Assembly (NCBI GenBank): GCA_018826895.1
Contig: JAHJYA010000116.1
Location: forward strand, 1-37,108
DNA length: 37,108 nucleotides
Source: Gammaproteobacteria bacterium
GTDB taxonomy: Bacteria > Pseudomonadota > Gammaproteobacteria > Pseudomonadales > Pseudomonadaceae
Direction: 5' to 3'
Shown: in pieces, positions 1-9,648 of the stretch
Layout of the letters: each line of letters starts with the position of its first letter
Position numbering within the stretch: the stretch's first letter is position 1
Translations under genes and position numbers: made by a program
Notes under the pieces: model-generated
Databases searched by the model: none
Told to the model about the DNA's origin: nothing
What the model saw: only the letters and a program-made list of their open reading frames with translations

Positions 1-1314
1 ACGGATCCACCAGGTGGCATAGGTCGAGAACTTGTAGCCGCGACGGTATTCGAACTTGTCCACCGCCTTCATCAGGCCGATGTTGCCTTCCTGGATCAGA
101 TCGAGGAACTGCAGGCCGCGGTTGGTGTACTTCTTGGCGATGGAGATGACGAGACGCAGGTTGGCCTCGACCATTTCCTTCTTGGCGCGGCGGGCTTTCG
201 CTTCGCCGATCGACATGCGACGGTTGATGTCCTTGATTTCTGCCAGGGTCAGGTCGCACTCCGCCTCGAGGGCAGTGAGCTTCTGCTGGCAGCGCTGGAT
301 ATCAGCCTGCAGGTTGCCAATCGCTTCGGCGTACTTACCTTTGCCCTTGGCCAGTCCCTCGGCCCAGGTCGGGTCGGTTTCGTTGCCAGGGAACAGACGC
401 AGGAAGTCGGCACGCGGCATGCGGGCATCACGCACGCACAGCTGCATGATGGCGCGTTCCTGAGCACGCAGACGCTCCAGAGCACCACGGACGCGAACCA
501 CCAGGGCGTCGTACTGCTTGGGCACCAGCTTGATCGGCATGAAGAGTTCAGCCAGGCCGACCAGTGCTTCGGTGGCCTGCTTGCTGCCACGACCATGCTT
601 TTTCAGGGCTTTCTTGGCCAGTTCGAGGGCGTCGCCAATCGCGGTGAAGCGGCGCAGGGCCTCTTCAGGGTCCGGACCGCCGTCGCCTTCTTCTTCCTCG
701 TCGTCGCTGTCGTCGCCGTCTTCTTCATCGTCCTTGTCGTCGGCCGCGTTACCGTCCTTTGCCGGGACCGGGGCAGCCGCTTCGGCTGGCACGATGCCGT
801 CATCGGGATCGATGTAACCGCTGAGCACTTCGACCAGACGACCACCTTCGGTGGTGACGCGGGTGTACTCGCCGAGGATGCTGTCGACGGTGCCGGGGAA
901 ATGGGCGATAGCACCCATGACTTCACGGATACCTTCTTCGATACGTTTGGCGATTTCGATCTCGCCTTCACGTGTCAGCAGCTCGACCGTACCCATTTCA
1001 CGCATGTACATGCGCACTGGGTCGGTAGTACGACCAATATCGGTCTCAACGGCGGCGAGGGCAGCGGCAGCTTCTTCAGCAGCCGCTTCGTCGGTGTCGG
1101 CCTCGGCCAACAGCAAGGCGTCGGCATCCGGCGCACTCTCGAATACGTTGATCCCCATGTCGTTGATCATGCGGATGATGTCTTCCACCTGTTCCGGGTC
1201 GGAAATATCCTCCGGCAGGTGGTCATTGACCTCCGCGTAAGTCAGGTAACCCTGCTCACGACCACGGCTGATCAATTCTTTCAAACGAGACTGTTGTTGC
1301 GCTTTTCCGGACAT
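1..1314 (-). CDS. rpoD: RNA polymerase primary sigma factor RpoD (sigma-70), 3' part cut by window edge
   Basis: Main housekeeping sigma factor, which recruits RNA polymerase to -10/-35 promoters. The reading frame runs from the ATG at 1314 to base 1 and gives 438 residues of a family usually about 615 long; regions 3 and 4 lie outside the window. The N-terminus [15 protein letters not shown] is the typical region 1.1 start. Residues about 192-211 are a very acidic run of Asp and Glu in the non-conserved region. The visible sequence ends in region 2 with the conserved ATWWIR motif that melts the -10 element. It lies 67 bases downstream of dnaG in the rpsU-dnaG-rpoD order of the macromolecular synthesis operon. 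The identification is certain; only its C-terminal third is missing, because of the window limit. Confidence 0.98.
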   Translation of the reverse strand, partial: MSGKAQQQSRLKELISRGREQGYLTYAEVNDHLPEDISDPEQVEDIIRMINDMGINVFESAPDADALLLAEADTDEAAAEEAAAALAAVETDIGRTTDPVRMYMREMGTVELLTREGEIEIAKRIEEGIREVMGAIAHFPGTVDSILGEYTRVTTEGGRLVEVLSGYIDPDDGIVPAEAAAPVPAKDGNAADDKDDEEDGDDSDDEEEEGDGGPDPEEALRRFTAIGDALELAKKALKKHGRGSKQATEALVGLAELFMPIKLVPKQYDALVVRVRGALERLRAQERAIMQLCVRDARMPRADFLRLFPGNETDPTWAEGLAKGKGKYAEAIGNLQADIQRCQQKLTALEAECDLTLAEIKDINRRMSIGEAKARRAKKEMVEANLRLVISIAKKYTNRGLQFLDLIQEGNIGLMKAVDKFEYRRGYKFSTYATWWIR

Positions 1315-1361
1315 AACACCCTATCCACTGAAGGTCTTGGCGGGCTAAAAACAAGCCGCGG

Positions 1362-1367
1362 ATTATA
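1362..1367 (-). promoter_or_regulatory. candidate -10 box of an internal rpoD promoter
   Basis: A perfect TATAAT on the minus strand lies in the 67-base gap between the dnaG stop and the rpoD ATG, about 48 bases before the start codon. No good TTGACA-like box is seen 16-18 bases upstream. An rpoD-proximal promoter is known in enteric macromolecular synthesis operons, but the assignment here is inference. Confidence 0.35.
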
Positions 1368-1381
1368 CCCGAGTAAGACCC

Positions 1382-3364
1382 TTAGGCGCCAGTTGGGCTC
1401 GGGATTACTGGTGAAGTATTACGATTGAGCAGGTTACGCAGCTGGTCTTTGTCCTCTGCGCTCAGCTCACTTTGACGCGCTTTGCGCAGCAGATGTTCCA
1501 GGCTGCGCTCACGTTGGCGGGCGACAAGACTAGTTATAGTGTCGAAAAACTGTTGTTCAAGGTTATCGGCTGAAATCAGCCATTCCTTTTCCGCCAGCGC
1601 CCGTAACAAGCGGCCCTGCTCGGTGCCGTGCCAGCGTGCAATCAGCTGCAATGAACGCAGCTTGGGGTTTTTCTGCAGGGCGCCGAGCAGGGCGACCAGC
1701 AATTGGGCGTAGGTGTCGTCTTCGGCAGCGAAGTGGCTGACGTCCTCGACATTCTGCGCCAATTCCGGGTGGTGCAGCAGGGTGCGCAGGGCGCTCAGGT
1801 GTGGCGATTCGACGCTCACGGCGGTGCGCGGTGCGCGCGGAGCGAATTCGCCCTGGCCCTGGCGGCTCCATTTGCCACCGTCTTTTTTCCAGTTGCCCTT
1901 GCCTTTGCCGGCGCTGCGCTCGAAGACTGGCGGCGGGCTGGGATTTTCGTATTCGTTATTGCTGGGGACGGCGTCGTAATAGGCGCTGTCCGGTATGTCC
2001 GGGTAGCTGGGTGGGCTGTCGTGTCCGGTGCTAGGCGCTGTGGTGCTTGGCGTGCGTGGCGCGGCGGACAGTTGGCTAAGGGCTTCGCCATTGAGGCCGG
2101 TGATTTCGCTCAGGCGCTGGCGCATCAGGGTGCGCAGGTTGTTGCCGGGGATCTTGTCGATCAGCGGCGCGGCCAGGGTCACCAGGTGCGCCTTGCCTTC
2201 CAGGGAGCGCGGGTCGGCTTCTTCACTGAGTTGCTGGAAGAAGTAGTCGGCCAGTGGCTGGGCGTGCTGGTTGATACGGGCGCGGAAGGCGTCGGTGCCT
2301 TCGCTGCGCACCAGGGTGTCCGGGTCTTCGCCGTCGGGCAGGAACAAAAAGCGCGCGCGGCGGCCGTCCTGCAGGCTCGGTAGGGTTGCCTCCAGGGCGC
2401 GCCAGGCGGCGTTGCGCCCGGCGGCGTCGCCGTCGAAGCAGAACAGCACGCTGGGTACCAGTCGGAACAGGCGGCGCAGGTGCTCTTCGCTGGTGGCGGT
2501 GCCGAGGGTGGCGACGGCATTGCGCAGGCCTTGCTGGGCCAGGGCGATGACGTCCATGTAGCCTTCGACCACCATGATTTCATCGAGGTCGCGGTTGCTT
2601 TTGCGTGCCTCGTACAGGCCGTAGAGTTCCTGGCCCTTGTGGAACACCGGGGTTTCCGGGGAGTTCAGGTACTTGGGTTTGTCGTCGCCCAACACCCGTC
2701 CGCCAAAGGCGATGACCCGGCCGCGGCTGTCGCGAATGGGGAAGATCACCCGGTCGCGGAAGCGGTCGTAGCGTTTGCCGCTGTCGGCGTTTTCCACCAG
2801 CAGGCCGGCGTCGATCATGGCTTTTTGCTGCAGGGTATCGCTGGACAGGTGCTTGAGCAGGTTGTCCCAGCCGGGCGGGGCGAAGCCCAGGCCGAAGTCG
2901 CGGGCGATCTCGCCAGACAGGCCGCGGCCCTTGAGGTAGTCGACGGCGGCGCGGCGCTGCGGGTGGCTCTTGAGCGCCTGGCGGTAGTAGTCGGCGGCGG
3001 CGCTGAGCAGTGGGTAGAGCGGTGAGTCGGTGGGCTGGCGCGGCTTGCTGGGGCGGCCGTTCTCTTCGCGTGGTATTTCCATGCCGGCGCGCTTGGCCAG
3101 GTCCTCGACGGCCTGGGGGAAGTCCAGTTGGTCGTGGTCCATGACGAACCCCAGGGCGTTGCCGCCGGCGCCACAACCAAAGCAGTAATAGAACTGCTTG
3201 TCCGGGCTGACGCTGAACGAGGGGGTCTTTTCTTTGTGGAACGGGCAGCAGGCGGTGTAGTTCTTGCCAGCTTTTTTCAGCTGGATACGCGAAGACACCA
3301 CATCGACGATATCGGTGCGGTTGAGCAGGTCATCGATAAAGGATTGTGGGATCAGGCCGGCCAT
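1382..3364 (-). CDS. dnaG: DNA primase DnaG
   Basis: Makes the RNA primers for the leading and lagging strands and works with the DnaB helicase. It has 660 residues, normal for Pseudomonas. The N-terminal CHC2 zinc-binding domain is intact, with C40, H43, C61 and C64 around the [10 protein letters not shown] and [10 protein letters not shown] motifs. The central TOPRIM domain shows VVEGYMD and the FDGDAAG motif. A low-complexity Pro/Ser/Gly linker (residues about 430-510) precedes the helicase-binding C-terminal domain. The ATG at 3364 gives the standard [14 protein letters not shown] start. It is the middle gene of rpsU-dnaG-rpoD; a terminator-like hairpin upstream suggests that its level is set by partial read-through from rpsU. 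Confidence 0.98.
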   Translation of the reverse strand: MAGLIPQSFIDDLLNRTDIVDVVSSRIQLKKAGKNYTACCPFHKEKTPSFSVSPDKQFYYCFGCGAGGNALGFVMDHDQLDFPQAVEDLAKRAGMEIPREENGRPSKPRQPTDSPLYPLLSAAADYYRQALKSHPQRRAAVDYLKGRGLSGEIARDFGLGFAPPGWDNLLKHLSSDTLQQKAMIDAGLLVENADSGKRYDRFRDRVIFPIRDSRGRVIAFGGRVLGDDKPKYLNSPETPVFHKGQELYGLYEARKSNRDLDEIMVVEGYMDVIALAQQGLRNAVATLGTATSEEHLRRLFRLVPSVLFCFDGDAAGRNAAWRALEATLPSLQDGRRARFLFLPDGEDPDTLVRSEGTDAFRARINQHAQPLADYFFQQLSEEADPRSLEGKAHLVTLAAPLIDKIPGNNLRTLMRQRLSEITGLNGEALSQLSAAPRTPSTTAPSTGHDSPPSYPDIPDSAYYDAVPSNNEYENPSPPPVFERSAGKGKGNWKKDGGKWSRQGQGEFAPRAPRTAVSVESPHLSALRTLLHHPELAQNVEDVSHFAAEDDTYAQLLVALLGALQKNPKLRSLQLIARWHGTEQGRLLRALAEKEWLISADNLEQQFFDTITSLVARQRERSLEHLLRKARQSELSAEDKDQLRNLLNRNTSPVIPSPTGA

Positions 3365-3409
3365 AGGTGCTCAGAATACTGCCGTGCGAGGCGGCTGGAC
3401 AGGTCGGGC

Positions 3410-3454
3410 AGAAACTAAAAGACTCCGATCGTCACCCGAGGGTGGCGCGGAGTC
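3410..3454 (-). terminator. intrinsic terminator/attenuator between rpsU and dnaG
   Basis: On the minus strand a stem GACTCCG/CGGAGTC (3421-3427 with 3448-3454), with further inner pairing, is followed at once by TTTT and then AGTTT. It lies after rpsU and before dnaG. This is the place where macromolecular synthesis operons carry a partial terminator that keeps S21 high and primase low. Confidence 0.7.
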
Positions 3455-3463
3455 CTTGAGCGA

Positions 3464-3482
3464 CGCCCGGACAAGCCGGGCG
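3464..3482 (-). other. second stem-loop downstream of rpsU
   Basis: CGCCCGG and CCGGGCG pair around a 5-base loop, 23 bases after the rpsU stop. There is no U-run, so it is more likely an mRNA 3'-end stabiliser or processing signal than a terminator. Confidence 0.45.
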
Positions 3483-3505
3483 CAGGGCGTTACGCGTGTA
3501 CGGTA

Positions 3506-3721
3506 TTAGTACAGGCGGACGCTGCGACGCTGCTCGCGTTGTACTTTTTTAGCGTGACGCTTTACAGCGGCAGCAGCCTTGCGCTTACGCTCTGCGGTCG
3601 GCTTTTCATAAAATTCGCGGCTACGAACTTCAGCCAGAACACCGGCTTTTTCGCAGGAGCGCTTGAAACGACGCAGAGCTACGTCGAAGGGTTCGTTCTC
3701 TTTAACTTTGACGGCTGGCAT
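3506..3721 (-). CDS. rpsU: 30S ribosomal protein bS21
   Basis: Small basic protein of the 30S subunit that helps translation initiation. The protein is 71 residues, the usual length, starting [31 protein letters not shown] and ending in the Arg/Lys-rich tail [11 protein letters not shown]. An upstream in-frame ATG at 3883 would add 54 residues with no counterpart in the family, so the start at 3721 is preferred. It is the first gene of rpsU-dnaG-rpoD and is transcribed away from tsaD. The shared upstream region (3722-3930) carries a TGATAAT-like -10 candidate on the minus strand near 3870, with no clear -35. Confidence 0.97.
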   Translation of the reverse strand: MPAVKVKENEPFDVALRRFKRSCEKAGVLAEVRSREFYEKPTAERKRKAAAAVKRHAKKVQREQRRSVRLY

Positions 3722-3930
3722 CCAGGGCGTACCTTCTTTATTACCGGGGGTAACGTTGCTCCTGGCAAATGGCGCTGGAGAACGTAGGTTTTTAAGGGTT
3801 GCGGATGTTACCGTCTCATCGCCCGGAATGCAAAGCCTCTGATCGAAAACCGCTAGGCGGCGTGCGGGGCTGGCCATTATCATGCGCGGCTTGCGTGATT
3901 ACGCCCCCCTTTTGAATGAAGGCGACCGCC

Positions 3931-4956
3931 ATGTTGGTACTGGGACTGGAAACCTCCTGCGATGAAACCGGTGTCGCGCTCTACGACAGCGAGCGCGGCC
4001 TGCTGGCCGATGCCCTGTTCAGCCAGATCGACCTGCACCGCGTCTATGGCGGCGTGGTGCCTGAGTTGGCTTCGCGTGACCACGTCAAACGCATGCTGCC
4101 GCTGATCCGCCAGGTGCTCGAGGAGGCCGGCTGCACGGCCGCGCAGATCGACGCCGTGGCCTACACCGCCGGCCCTGGGCTGGTCGGTGCGCTGCTGGTT
4201 GGTGCCTCCTGCGCCCAGGCGATGGCATTTGCCTGGGGCGTGCCGGCGCTCGGTGTTCACCATATGGAAGGCCATTTGTTGGCGCCGATGCTGGAGGCCA
4301 CGCCGCCGGCGTTTCCCTTCGTTGCCTTGCTGGTTTCCGGCGGCCATACCCAACTGGTTCGCGTCGATGGCATCGGCCTGTACCAACTGCTCGGCGAGTC
4401 CCTGGACGATGCGGCTGGGGAGGCGTTCGACAAGACTGCCAAGCTGATGGGCCTGCCGTATCCCGGCGGCCCCGAGATCGCCCGCATGGCCGAGGCTGGT
4501 GTGGCGGGGCGCTTCGTCTTCCCCCGGCCGATGACCGATCGCCCCGGGCTGGACTTCAGCTTCAGCGGCCTCAAAACCTTTACCCTGAACACCTGGCAGC
4601 AGTGCCAGGCCAGTGGCGACGACAGCGAGCAGACCCGTAGCGATGTGGCCCATGCGTTCCAGCAGGCGGTGGTCGATACCCTGACCATCAAGTGCCGCCG
4701 CGCGCTCAAGCAGACCGGCCTGAACAGCCTGGTGATCGCCGGCGGCGTCAGCGCCAACAAAGCCCTGCGGCAGTCCCTGGAGCAGATGCTCGGCTCGATC
4801 AATGGCCGGGTGTTCTATGCACGTCCGGCGTTCTGCACCGACAATGGCGCCATGATCGCGTACGCCGGTTGCCAGCGTCTGCTGGCCGGCCAGCATGAAG
4901 ATTTGAGCATCAGTGTGCAGGCGCGCTGGCCGATGGAGCAGTTGCCGGCACTGTGA
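3931..4956 (+). CDS. tsaD: tRNA N6-threonylcarbamoyladenosine transferase subunit TsaD
   Basis: Transfers the threonylcarbamoyl group to A37 of ANN-decoding tRNAs, together with TsaB and TsaE, in the cytoplasm. It has 341 residues, the normal length. The N-terminus [14 protein letters not shown] is the ASKHA nucleotide-binding start. The metal-binding HHMEGH motif is at about residues 110-115, followed by [20 protein letters not shown] and [10 protein letters not shown] lie near the C-terminus. A start at 3916 is possible, but 3931 gives the family length and has AAGG 8 bases before the ATG. It is divergent from rpsU, the usual Pseudomonas arrangement, and convergent with plsY, with only 8 bases between the stops. 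It was formerly called gcp or ygjD. Confidence 0.97.
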   Translation: MLVLGLETSCDETGVALYDSERGLLADALFSQIDLHRVYGGVVPELASRDHVKRMLPLIRQVLEEAGCTAAQIDAVAYTAGPGLVGALLVGASCAQAMAFAWGVPALGVHHMEGHLLAPMLEATPPAFPFVALLVSGGHTQLVRVDGIGLYQLLGESLDDAAGEAFDKTAKLMGLPYPGGPEIARMAEAGVAGRFVFPRPMTDRPGLDFSFSGLKTFTLNTWQQCQASGDDSEQTRSDVAHAFQQAVVDTLTIKCRRALKQTGLNSLVIAGGVSANKALRQSLEQMLGSINGRVFYARPAFCTDNGAMIAYAGCQRLLAGQHEDLSISVQARWPMEQLPAL

Positions 4957-4964
4957 ACCGCTGG

Positions 4965-5534
4965 TTAGAAGTGTCGTTCCCGCCCGGCGAACAGGTCGCG
5001 TAGGTTGCTGCGATGACGCCAGACGATCAGCCCGCAGAGCACGCACATCGGCAACAAGGCAGCCGGTTGCTGCCAAGCCAGCAGTGGCAGGGTCAGCGGC
5101 GTGGCGATCAGCGCCGCGAGGGAACTGGTGCGAGTCAGGATGAAGGTCAGCAGCCAGGCGGCGATGGCCAGCAGCGCTGCTGGCGGGTAAAGCCCCAGCA
5201 ACATGCCGGCGGCGGTGGCGACACCCTTGCCGCCACGGAAGCGGAAGTACAGTGGGTAGAGGTGGCCAATCACCGCTGCCAGGCCCAGCCAGGCTTGTTG
5301 TTGCAGGCTGAAGCCGAGCAGTTTGGCCAGCAGTACCGGCAGCAGGCCTTTGAGCAGGTCGCCGAGCAGGGTGAGAATCGCCAGCTTGCGACCGGCGACG
5401 CGTAGCATGTTGGTCGCGCCGGGGTTGCCCGAACCGCTGATGCGCGGGTCGGCACGCCCGGCCAGGCGACTGAGCAGGATGGCGAAGGACAGGGAGCCGA
5501 GCAGGTAGGCGAGGATCGCCAGCAACCAAAACAT
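4965..5534 (-). CDS. plsY: glycerol-3-phosphate acyltransferase PlsY
   Basis: Inner-membrane enzyme that acylates glycerol-3-phosphate from acyl-phosphate (made by PlsX), the first step of phospholipid synthesis. It has 189 residues starting [18 protein letters not shown]. The three conserved cytoplasmic loops are visible: GSGNPGATN (phosphate binding), [18 protein letters not shown], and the last loop before the final helix. Five hydrophobic helices fit the family. In-frame ATGs upstream (5543 and further) are possible, but 5534 gives the family length. The divergent folB begins 73 bases away, so the two genes probably share a promoter region. Confidence 0.95.
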   Translation of the reverse strand: MFWLLAILAYLLGSLSFAILLSRLAGRADPRISGSGNPGATNMLRVAGRKLAILTLLGDLLKGLLPVLLAKLLGFSLQQQAWLGLAAVIGHLYPLYFRFRGGKGVATAAGMLLGLYPPAALLAIAAWLLTFILTRTSSLAALIATPLTLPLLAWQQPAALLPMCVLCGLIVWRHRSNLRDLFAGRERHF

Positions 5535-5607
5535 GGTAACCATTCCGGGCATGGGATGGCCGATTCTAACGAGGTGCGACGCCCTTGTCGTGCCGTGGAG
5601 AGCGTGC

Positions 5608-5964
5608 TTGGACACAGTCTTTATTCAGGGTCTGGAAGTCGATACGGTGATTGGTGCCTACGACTGGGAACGGACCATCCGCCAGTGCCTGAGCCTCGAC
5701 CTGCAGTTCGCCTGGGACAACCGCGCGGCGGCGGTCGACGATGACCTGAGCAAAGCCCTGGACTACGCCGCGGTGTCTGCGCGAATTCAGGCCTTCGCTA
5801 CGGATTCGAGCTTTATCCTGGTGGAAACCTTCGCCGAACGCCTGGCGGCGGTGCTGATGAGCGAATTCCAGATTCCCTGGCTGCGGCTGAAACTGACCAA
5901 GCCGGGTGCCGTGCCGGCTGCCCGTGGCGGTGTCGGCGTGGAGATCGAGCGCGGATGTCGCTGA
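5608..5964 (+). CDS. folB: dihydroneopterin aldolase FolB (TTG start)
   Basis: Cleaves 7,8-dihydroneopterin to 6-hydroxymethyl-dihydropterin in folate synthesis. The protein is 118 residues, the usual size, beginning at a TTG codon ([22 protein letters not shown], first residue read as Met). The start was chosen because GGAG (5597-5600) lies 7 bases before this TTG, because family homology begins here, and because the upstream in-frame ATG (5533) would add 25 unrelated residues and overlap pls[10 protein letters not shown] and the C-terminal [22 protein letters not shown] are the characteristic active-site and tunnel segments. It overlaps folK by 10 bases, so the two are co-translated. Confidence 0.93.
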   Translation: MDTVFIQGLEVDTVIGAYDWERTIRQCLSLDLQFAWDNRAAAVDDDLSKALDYAAVSARIQAFATDSSFILVETFAERLAAVLMSEFQIPWLRLKLTKPGAVPAARGGVGVEIERGCR

Positions 5965-6488
5965 CCCCGGTTCTGCTCGGGCTCGGCAGCAATATCGAGC
6001 GCGAACCCCACTTGTGCGCCGGGCTCGATGCCCTGGCCGAGCTGCTTACCGACATGCGCTGCTCGCCGGTGTTCGAGAGCCAGGCGGTCGGCATCAAGAG
6101 TGGGCCTTTCTATAATCTGGTGGTGGCCGGGGAGTGCGCGTTGTCGCTGCGCGACCTGGACCGTCGGCTGAAATTCATCGAGGCCGATAACGGCCGTTAC
6201 GCACCGGACCGCAAGGGCTTGCCGCTGGATATCGACGTGCTGTTGTACGGCGACCTGGTCGGCAACTTCGATGGGTTGATCCTGCCGCGGGCGGAGATTC
6301 TGCGTAATGCCTTTGTCCTGCGCCCGCTGGCGTTATTGGTGCCCGAGCGCTTGCACCCTGGCGAGCAGCGCAGCTTTGCGGATTTGTGGCAGGCGGCGCA
6401 GATCGATCAGCAGTTGCAACCGGTGGCCTTCCAGTGGCGGGAGCGAGAGCTGACCCCGGCGGAGCTGTTGCAGGCGCGTTCTTCGTAG
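5955..6488 (+). CDS. folK: HPPK, 2-amino-4-hydroxy-6-hydroxymethyldihydropteridine diphosphokinase (divergent short form)
   Basis: Transfers pyrophosphate from ATP to 6-hydroxymethyl-dihydropterin, the step after FolB. It has 177 residues. The N-terminus VLLGLGSNIE is the HPPK signature, and the FYNLVV segment is near residue 55. The metal-binding Asp pair is present in PLDIDVLLYG, but the stretch before it is DRKGLP rather than the usual W-G-P-R-x-L-D-L-D. It therefore belongs to a divergent branch; as I recall, pseudomonads also have a classical folK elsewhere. The start lies inside the last codons of folB (10-base overlap). A REP pair follows the stop. Confidence 0.88.
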   Translation: MSLTPVLLGLGSNIEREPHLCAGLDALAELLTDMRCSPVFESQAVGIKSGPFYNLVVAGECALSLRDLDRRLKFIEADNGRYAPDRKGLPLDIDVLLYGDLVGNFDGLILPRAEILRNAFVLRPLALLVPERLHPGEQRSFADLWQAAQIDQQLQPVAFQWRERELTPAELLQARSS

Positions 6489-6540
6489 CCTGGTGTGGCG
6501 GGTGCCATCCGGGCGATTTTGCTTAGATCGTGCAGACGCT

Positions 6541-6633
6541 ATCGCGAATAAATTCGCTCCTACAAAAAACCACCAGCCTGTCGCCCGAATGCAGGCGCAA
6601 CACAAAACCTGTAGGAGCGAATTTATTCGCGAT
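6541..6633. repeat. REP pair (REPIN) between folK and cca
   Basis: Two inverted arms: 6541-6563 (ATCGCGAATAAATTCGCTCC then TAC) and 6611-6633, its exact reverse complement, built on GTAGGAGCGAATTTATTCGC. This is the common Pseudomonas REP unit in doublet form, with a 47-base spacer. The second arm runs into the 3' end of cca: the cca stop codon (6623-6625) lies inside it. The pair lies between the convergent folK and cca and may also act as a bidirectional hairpin. Confidence 0.92.
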
Positions 6634-7870
6634 CCGGCCCAGGCACGTTCTTAAGGGCCTTGTAGGCTTTGAGCGCGGTTAGGCGTTCGCGGTTGAGTGC
6701 TTCGCCCAGCTCTGCACCCTTGTAGCCCTTCTCCAGCAAGGGTTTGACTGCCACTTGGCGTGCCACTTCGGCAGCGCCGAGCAGGTAGGCGGCCTGTGGA
6801 TAGTCGCGCTGTTCGAGGCCGGTGCGGCCGCGGGCATCCATCTCGCAGGCGGCGACGAAGGTCTCGAAGCGCTGCGGGCGGCGGTAGACGTCGAAGCGTT
6901 GCAGCAGCTCTAGCAGCGTCGAGGCCTTGAGCTCCAGGGCGCGATGGCCGTGGGTGTGAAACTCGCCCACCAGCAGCGCCAGTTCGGCGCAGTCACGCGG
7001 CACCTTGCAGCGCTCGTTGATGGCCTGAATCAGGCGTACGCCCCGGTGTTCGTGGGCGATGTGGCGTGGCCACTCAGCCTCGGGTGTGAGTCCCTTGCCC
7101 ACGTCATGTAGCAGGCAGGCCCAGCGCACCTCTAGCGGCTGCGCATGCTCGGCGCATTGGCGCAGCACAGCAAGCACATGGGCGCCGGTGTCGATTTCCG
7201 GGTGATGGGCTGGCGGTTGCGGCACGCCGAACAGCGCGTCGACTTCCGGCAGCAGGGCCGTCAGGGCGCCGCAGGCGCGCAGCACCTCGATAAACACATC
7301 CGGGCGCGGCTCCATAAGGGCGCGGGAGATTTCCTTCCAACTGCGTTCAGGGGTGAGCGCGCTCAGTTCGCCGGATTCGCTTAACTCGCGCATCAGCGCC
7401 AGGGTTTCATCCGCAACGCGAAAGCCCAAGGGTGCATAGCGCGCGGCAAAGCGTGCTACGCGCAAGACGCGCAGCGGGTCTTCGGCGAACGCCGGTGAGA
7501 CATGGCGCAGCAGGCGTGCCTGCAGGTCGCGCTGGCCGCCATGAGGGTCGATGACTTGGCCGTGGTCATCTTCGGCCATGGCATTGACTGTAAGGTCGCG
7601 GCGAATCAGGTCGTCTTCCAGGGTGACATCGGGGCTGGCGTAAAAGGTAAAGCCGCCATAGCCGCGGCCGCTCTTGCGCTCGGTGCGTGCCAGGGCATAT
7701 TCCTCGCCGGTCTGCGGGTGCAGGAACACCGGGAAATCCGCGCCGACCGGGCGATAGCCCAGGGCCTGCATCTGTTCGGCCGTGGCGCCGACCACGACCC
7801 AGTCGACCTCAGTGATCGGGCGCTGCAACAGGCGGTCGCGCACGGCGCCGCCCACTCTATAAATCTGCAT
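6623..7870 (-). CDS. cca: multifunctional CCA-adding tRNA nucleotidyltransferase with HD phosphohydrolase domain
   Basis: Adds or repairs the CCA 3' end of tRNAs. It has 415 residues in the class II bacterial layout: nucleotidyltransferase head with GGAVRD (about residues 7-12) and the metal-binding EVD triplet of [17 protein letters not shown]; the RVARFAARY helix; and a C-terminal HD domain with CLLHDVGKG and a second conserved HEHRG. The ATG at 7870 has a perfect GGAGGT 5 bases upstream, which rules out the longer frame from 7969. The last codons and the TAA stop come from a REP sequence, so the C-terminal Asp-Arg-Glu is probably repeat-derived. Confidence 0.96.
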   Translation of the reverse strand: MQIYRVGGAVRDRLLQRPITEVDWVVVGATAEQMQALGYRPVGADFPVFLHPQTGEEYALARTERKSGRGYGGFTFYASPDVTLEDDLIRRDLTVNAMAEDDHGQVIDPHGGQRDLQARLLRHVSPAFAEDPLRVLRVARFAARYAPLGFRVADETLALMRELSESGELSALTPERSWKEISRALMEPRPDVFIEVLRACGALTALLPEVDALFGVPQPPAHHPEIDTGAHVLAVLRQCAEHAQPLEVRWACLLHDVGKGLTPEAEWPRHIAHEHRGVRLIQAINERCKVPRDCAELALLVGEFHTHGHRALELKASTLLELLQRFDVYRRPQRFETFVAACEMDARGRTGLEQRDYPQAAYLLGAAEVARQVAVKPLLEKGYKGAELGEALNRERLTALKAYKALKNVPGPDRE

Positions 7871-7935
7871 GGTTACCTCCGTTGGCGCAGAGGATACCGG
7901 TTGTGTCGCGCCCAGGTGTAGCGCGGCGGGCTGAG

Positions 7936-8076
7936 CAGGCCGTTGAAAAAACGTAGGCGAGGCAGGCAAGACAAGGCAAAAACGGCCGAGGAAGCGGAGT
8001 TTACTGGCTGTAAATGAGCATTCCGAGGCCGTTTTTAACGCAGTATTGCCAACGCAGGTAGTTTTTCAACGGCCTG
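7936..8076. repeat. 141-bp palindromic repeat element (MITE-like)
   Basis: The ends are a perfect 15-bp inverted repeat, CAGGCCGTTGAAAAA, at 7936-7950 and 8062-8076. A second inner inverted repeat, AAAAACGGCC, is at 7978-7987 with its partner at 8027-8036, so the whole element can fold into one long hairpin. It encodes nothing. The sequence looks like a repeat I recall as scattered in Pseudomonas genomes. The right end stops exactly at the base before the spoVR stop codon (8077-8079). I see no clear target duplication. Confidence 0.8.
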
Positions 8077-9648
8077 TTAGATCGGCGGGATGATCAGGTC
8101 CAAGCGCGGGTAGTCGCCGTCTGGGCTGCTGTCGGCGCGCGGCGGGACATGGTGGGTATTGACCAGTTGATCGCCTTGCAGGGTTTCCAGGTGGATGTCG
8201 AAGCCCCAGAGGCGATGCAGGTGCTTGAGCACTTCCTCGGTGGAGGCGCCCAAGGGTTTGCGGTCGTGTTGCTGGTGACGCAGGGTCAGCGAGCGGTCGC
8301 CGCGACGATCAATGCTCCAGATCTGCACATTGGGTTCGCGGTTGCCCAGGTTGTACTGCGCGGCCAGGGTCTCGCGGATGGCGCGGTAGCCTATTTCGTC
8401 ATGGATCGCCGGCACGCTCAGTTCGTCCTTCTGGTCGTCGTCGAGCACGCTGAACAGCTTGAGGTCGCGGATCACCTTGGGCGAGAGGTACTGCAGGATA
8501 AAGCTTTCGTCCTTGAAGCTGTTCATGGCGAATTTCAGGGTGCTGAGCCAGTCGCTGCCGGCAATGTCCGGGAACCAGTGGCGGTCTTCTTCGGTGGGCG
8601 TCTCGCAGATACGGCGGATGTCGCGGTACATGGCAAAGCCCAGGGCGTAGGGGTTGATGCCGCTGTAGTAGGGACTGTCGAAGGCCGGTTGGTAGACCAC
8701 GCTGGTGTGCGACTGGAGGAACTCCATCATAAAGCCGTCGGTGACCAGGCCTTCGTCGTACAAGTCGTTCATCAGGGTGTAGTGCCAGAAGGTCGCCCAG
8801 CCTTCGTTCATCACCTGGGTCTGGCGCTGCGGGTAGAAGTACTGGGCGATCTTGCGCACGATGCGCACGATCTCGCGCTGCCAAGGCTCCAGCAGCGGTG
8901 CATGTTTTTCCAGGAAATAGAGGATGTTTTCCTGGGGTTCGGCGGGGAAGCGCTTGTTGTCCTTGTCGCCGCCTTTGCTGGCGCTTTTCGGGATGGTGCG
9001 CCACAGGTCGTTGATCTGCTTTTGCAGGTGCTCTTCGCGGTCCTTCATGCGCCGCCGTTCTTCCTCGGCGGAAATCGGGTAGGGGCGTTTGTAGCGGTCC
9101 ACGCCGTAGTTCATCAGGGCATGGCAGGAGTCGATCAGGTCTTCCACCGCGTCGATGCCGTGGCGCTCTTCGCATTGGGTGATGTACTGCTTGGCGAACA
9201 CCAGGTAGTCGATGATCGAACTGGCATCGGTCCAGGTGCGGAACAGGTAGTTGCCCTTGAAGAAGCTGTTGTGGCCGTAGCAGGCGTGGGCGATCACCAG
9301 GGCCTGCATGCAGATGGTGTTTTCTTCCATCAGGTAGGCGATGCAGGGGTCGGAGTTGATCACGATTTCGTAGGCCAGGCCCATCTGCCCGCGCTTGTAG
9401 CCCTTCTCGGTGGCGAGGAATTGCTTGCCGTAGGACCAGTGGTGATAGCCCAGGGGCATGCCGACCGAGGCGTAGGCATCCATCATCTGCTCGGCGGTGA
9501 TCACCTCGATCTGGTTGGGGTAGGTGTCCAGCGCATAGCGCTCGGCGAGCCGGCCGATTTCCTTGTCGTAGGCGCGGATCAGCTCGAAGGTCCATTCCGA
9601 GCCGGTCGACAGGGGTTGGCGCACCTGGGCGCCATCACGCTTGCTCAT
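8077..9648 (-). CDS. SpoVR family protein (YcgB-like)
   Basis: Third gene of the prkA-yeaH-spoVR group and member of the SpoVR/YcgB family. The protein is 523 residues, soluble and without a signal peptide. Its biochemical role is not established. The name comes from Bacillus, where spoVR affects spore cortex formation; in non-sporulating proteobacteria it always travels with PrkA and a DUF444 protein. His- and Trp-rich segments such as [20 protein letters not shown] and [13 protein letters not shown] stand out; HACYGH and NEGWATFWH could bind metal (inference). The ATG overlaps the yeaH stop by 4 bases (ATGA), so translation is coupled. A palindromic repeat element touches the stop codon. 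Confidence 0.93.
   Translation of the reverse strand: MSKRDGAQVRQPLSTGSEWTFELIRAYDKEIGRLAERYALDTYPNQIEVITAEQMMDAYASVGMPLGYHHWSYGKQFLATEKGYKRGQMGLAYEIVINSDPCIAYLMEENTICMQALVIAHACYGHNSFFKGNYLFRTWTDASSIIDYLVFAKQYITQCEERHGIDAVEDLIDSCHALMNYGVDRYKRPYPISAEEERRRMKDREEHLQKQINDLWRTIPKSASKGGDKDNKRFPAEPQENILYFLEKHAPLLEPWQREIVRIVRKIAQYFYPQRQTQVMNEGWATFWHYTLMNDLYDEGLVTDGFMMEFLQSHTSVVYQPAFDSPYYSGINPYALGFAMYRDIRRICETPTEEDRHWFPDIAGSDWLSTLKFAMNSFKDESFILQYLSPKVIRDLKLFSVLDDDQKDELSVPAIHDEIGYRAIRETLAAQYNLGNREPNVQIWSIDRRGDRSLTLRHQQHDRKPLGASTEEVLKHLHRLWGFDIHLETLQGDQLVNTHHVPPRADSSPDGDYPRLDLIIPPI

Noticed and set aside
3722..3883. 54-residue extension of ribosomal protein S21
   Set aside because: S21 is 71 residues in this family; the extension covers the promoter region and has no homology.
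3880..5529. 549-residue open frame antisense to tsaD
   Set aside because: Long antisense frames are expected in GC-rich DNA; composition is Gln/Arg/Gly-rich with no recognisable domain, and it lies fully opposite tsaD and part of plsY.
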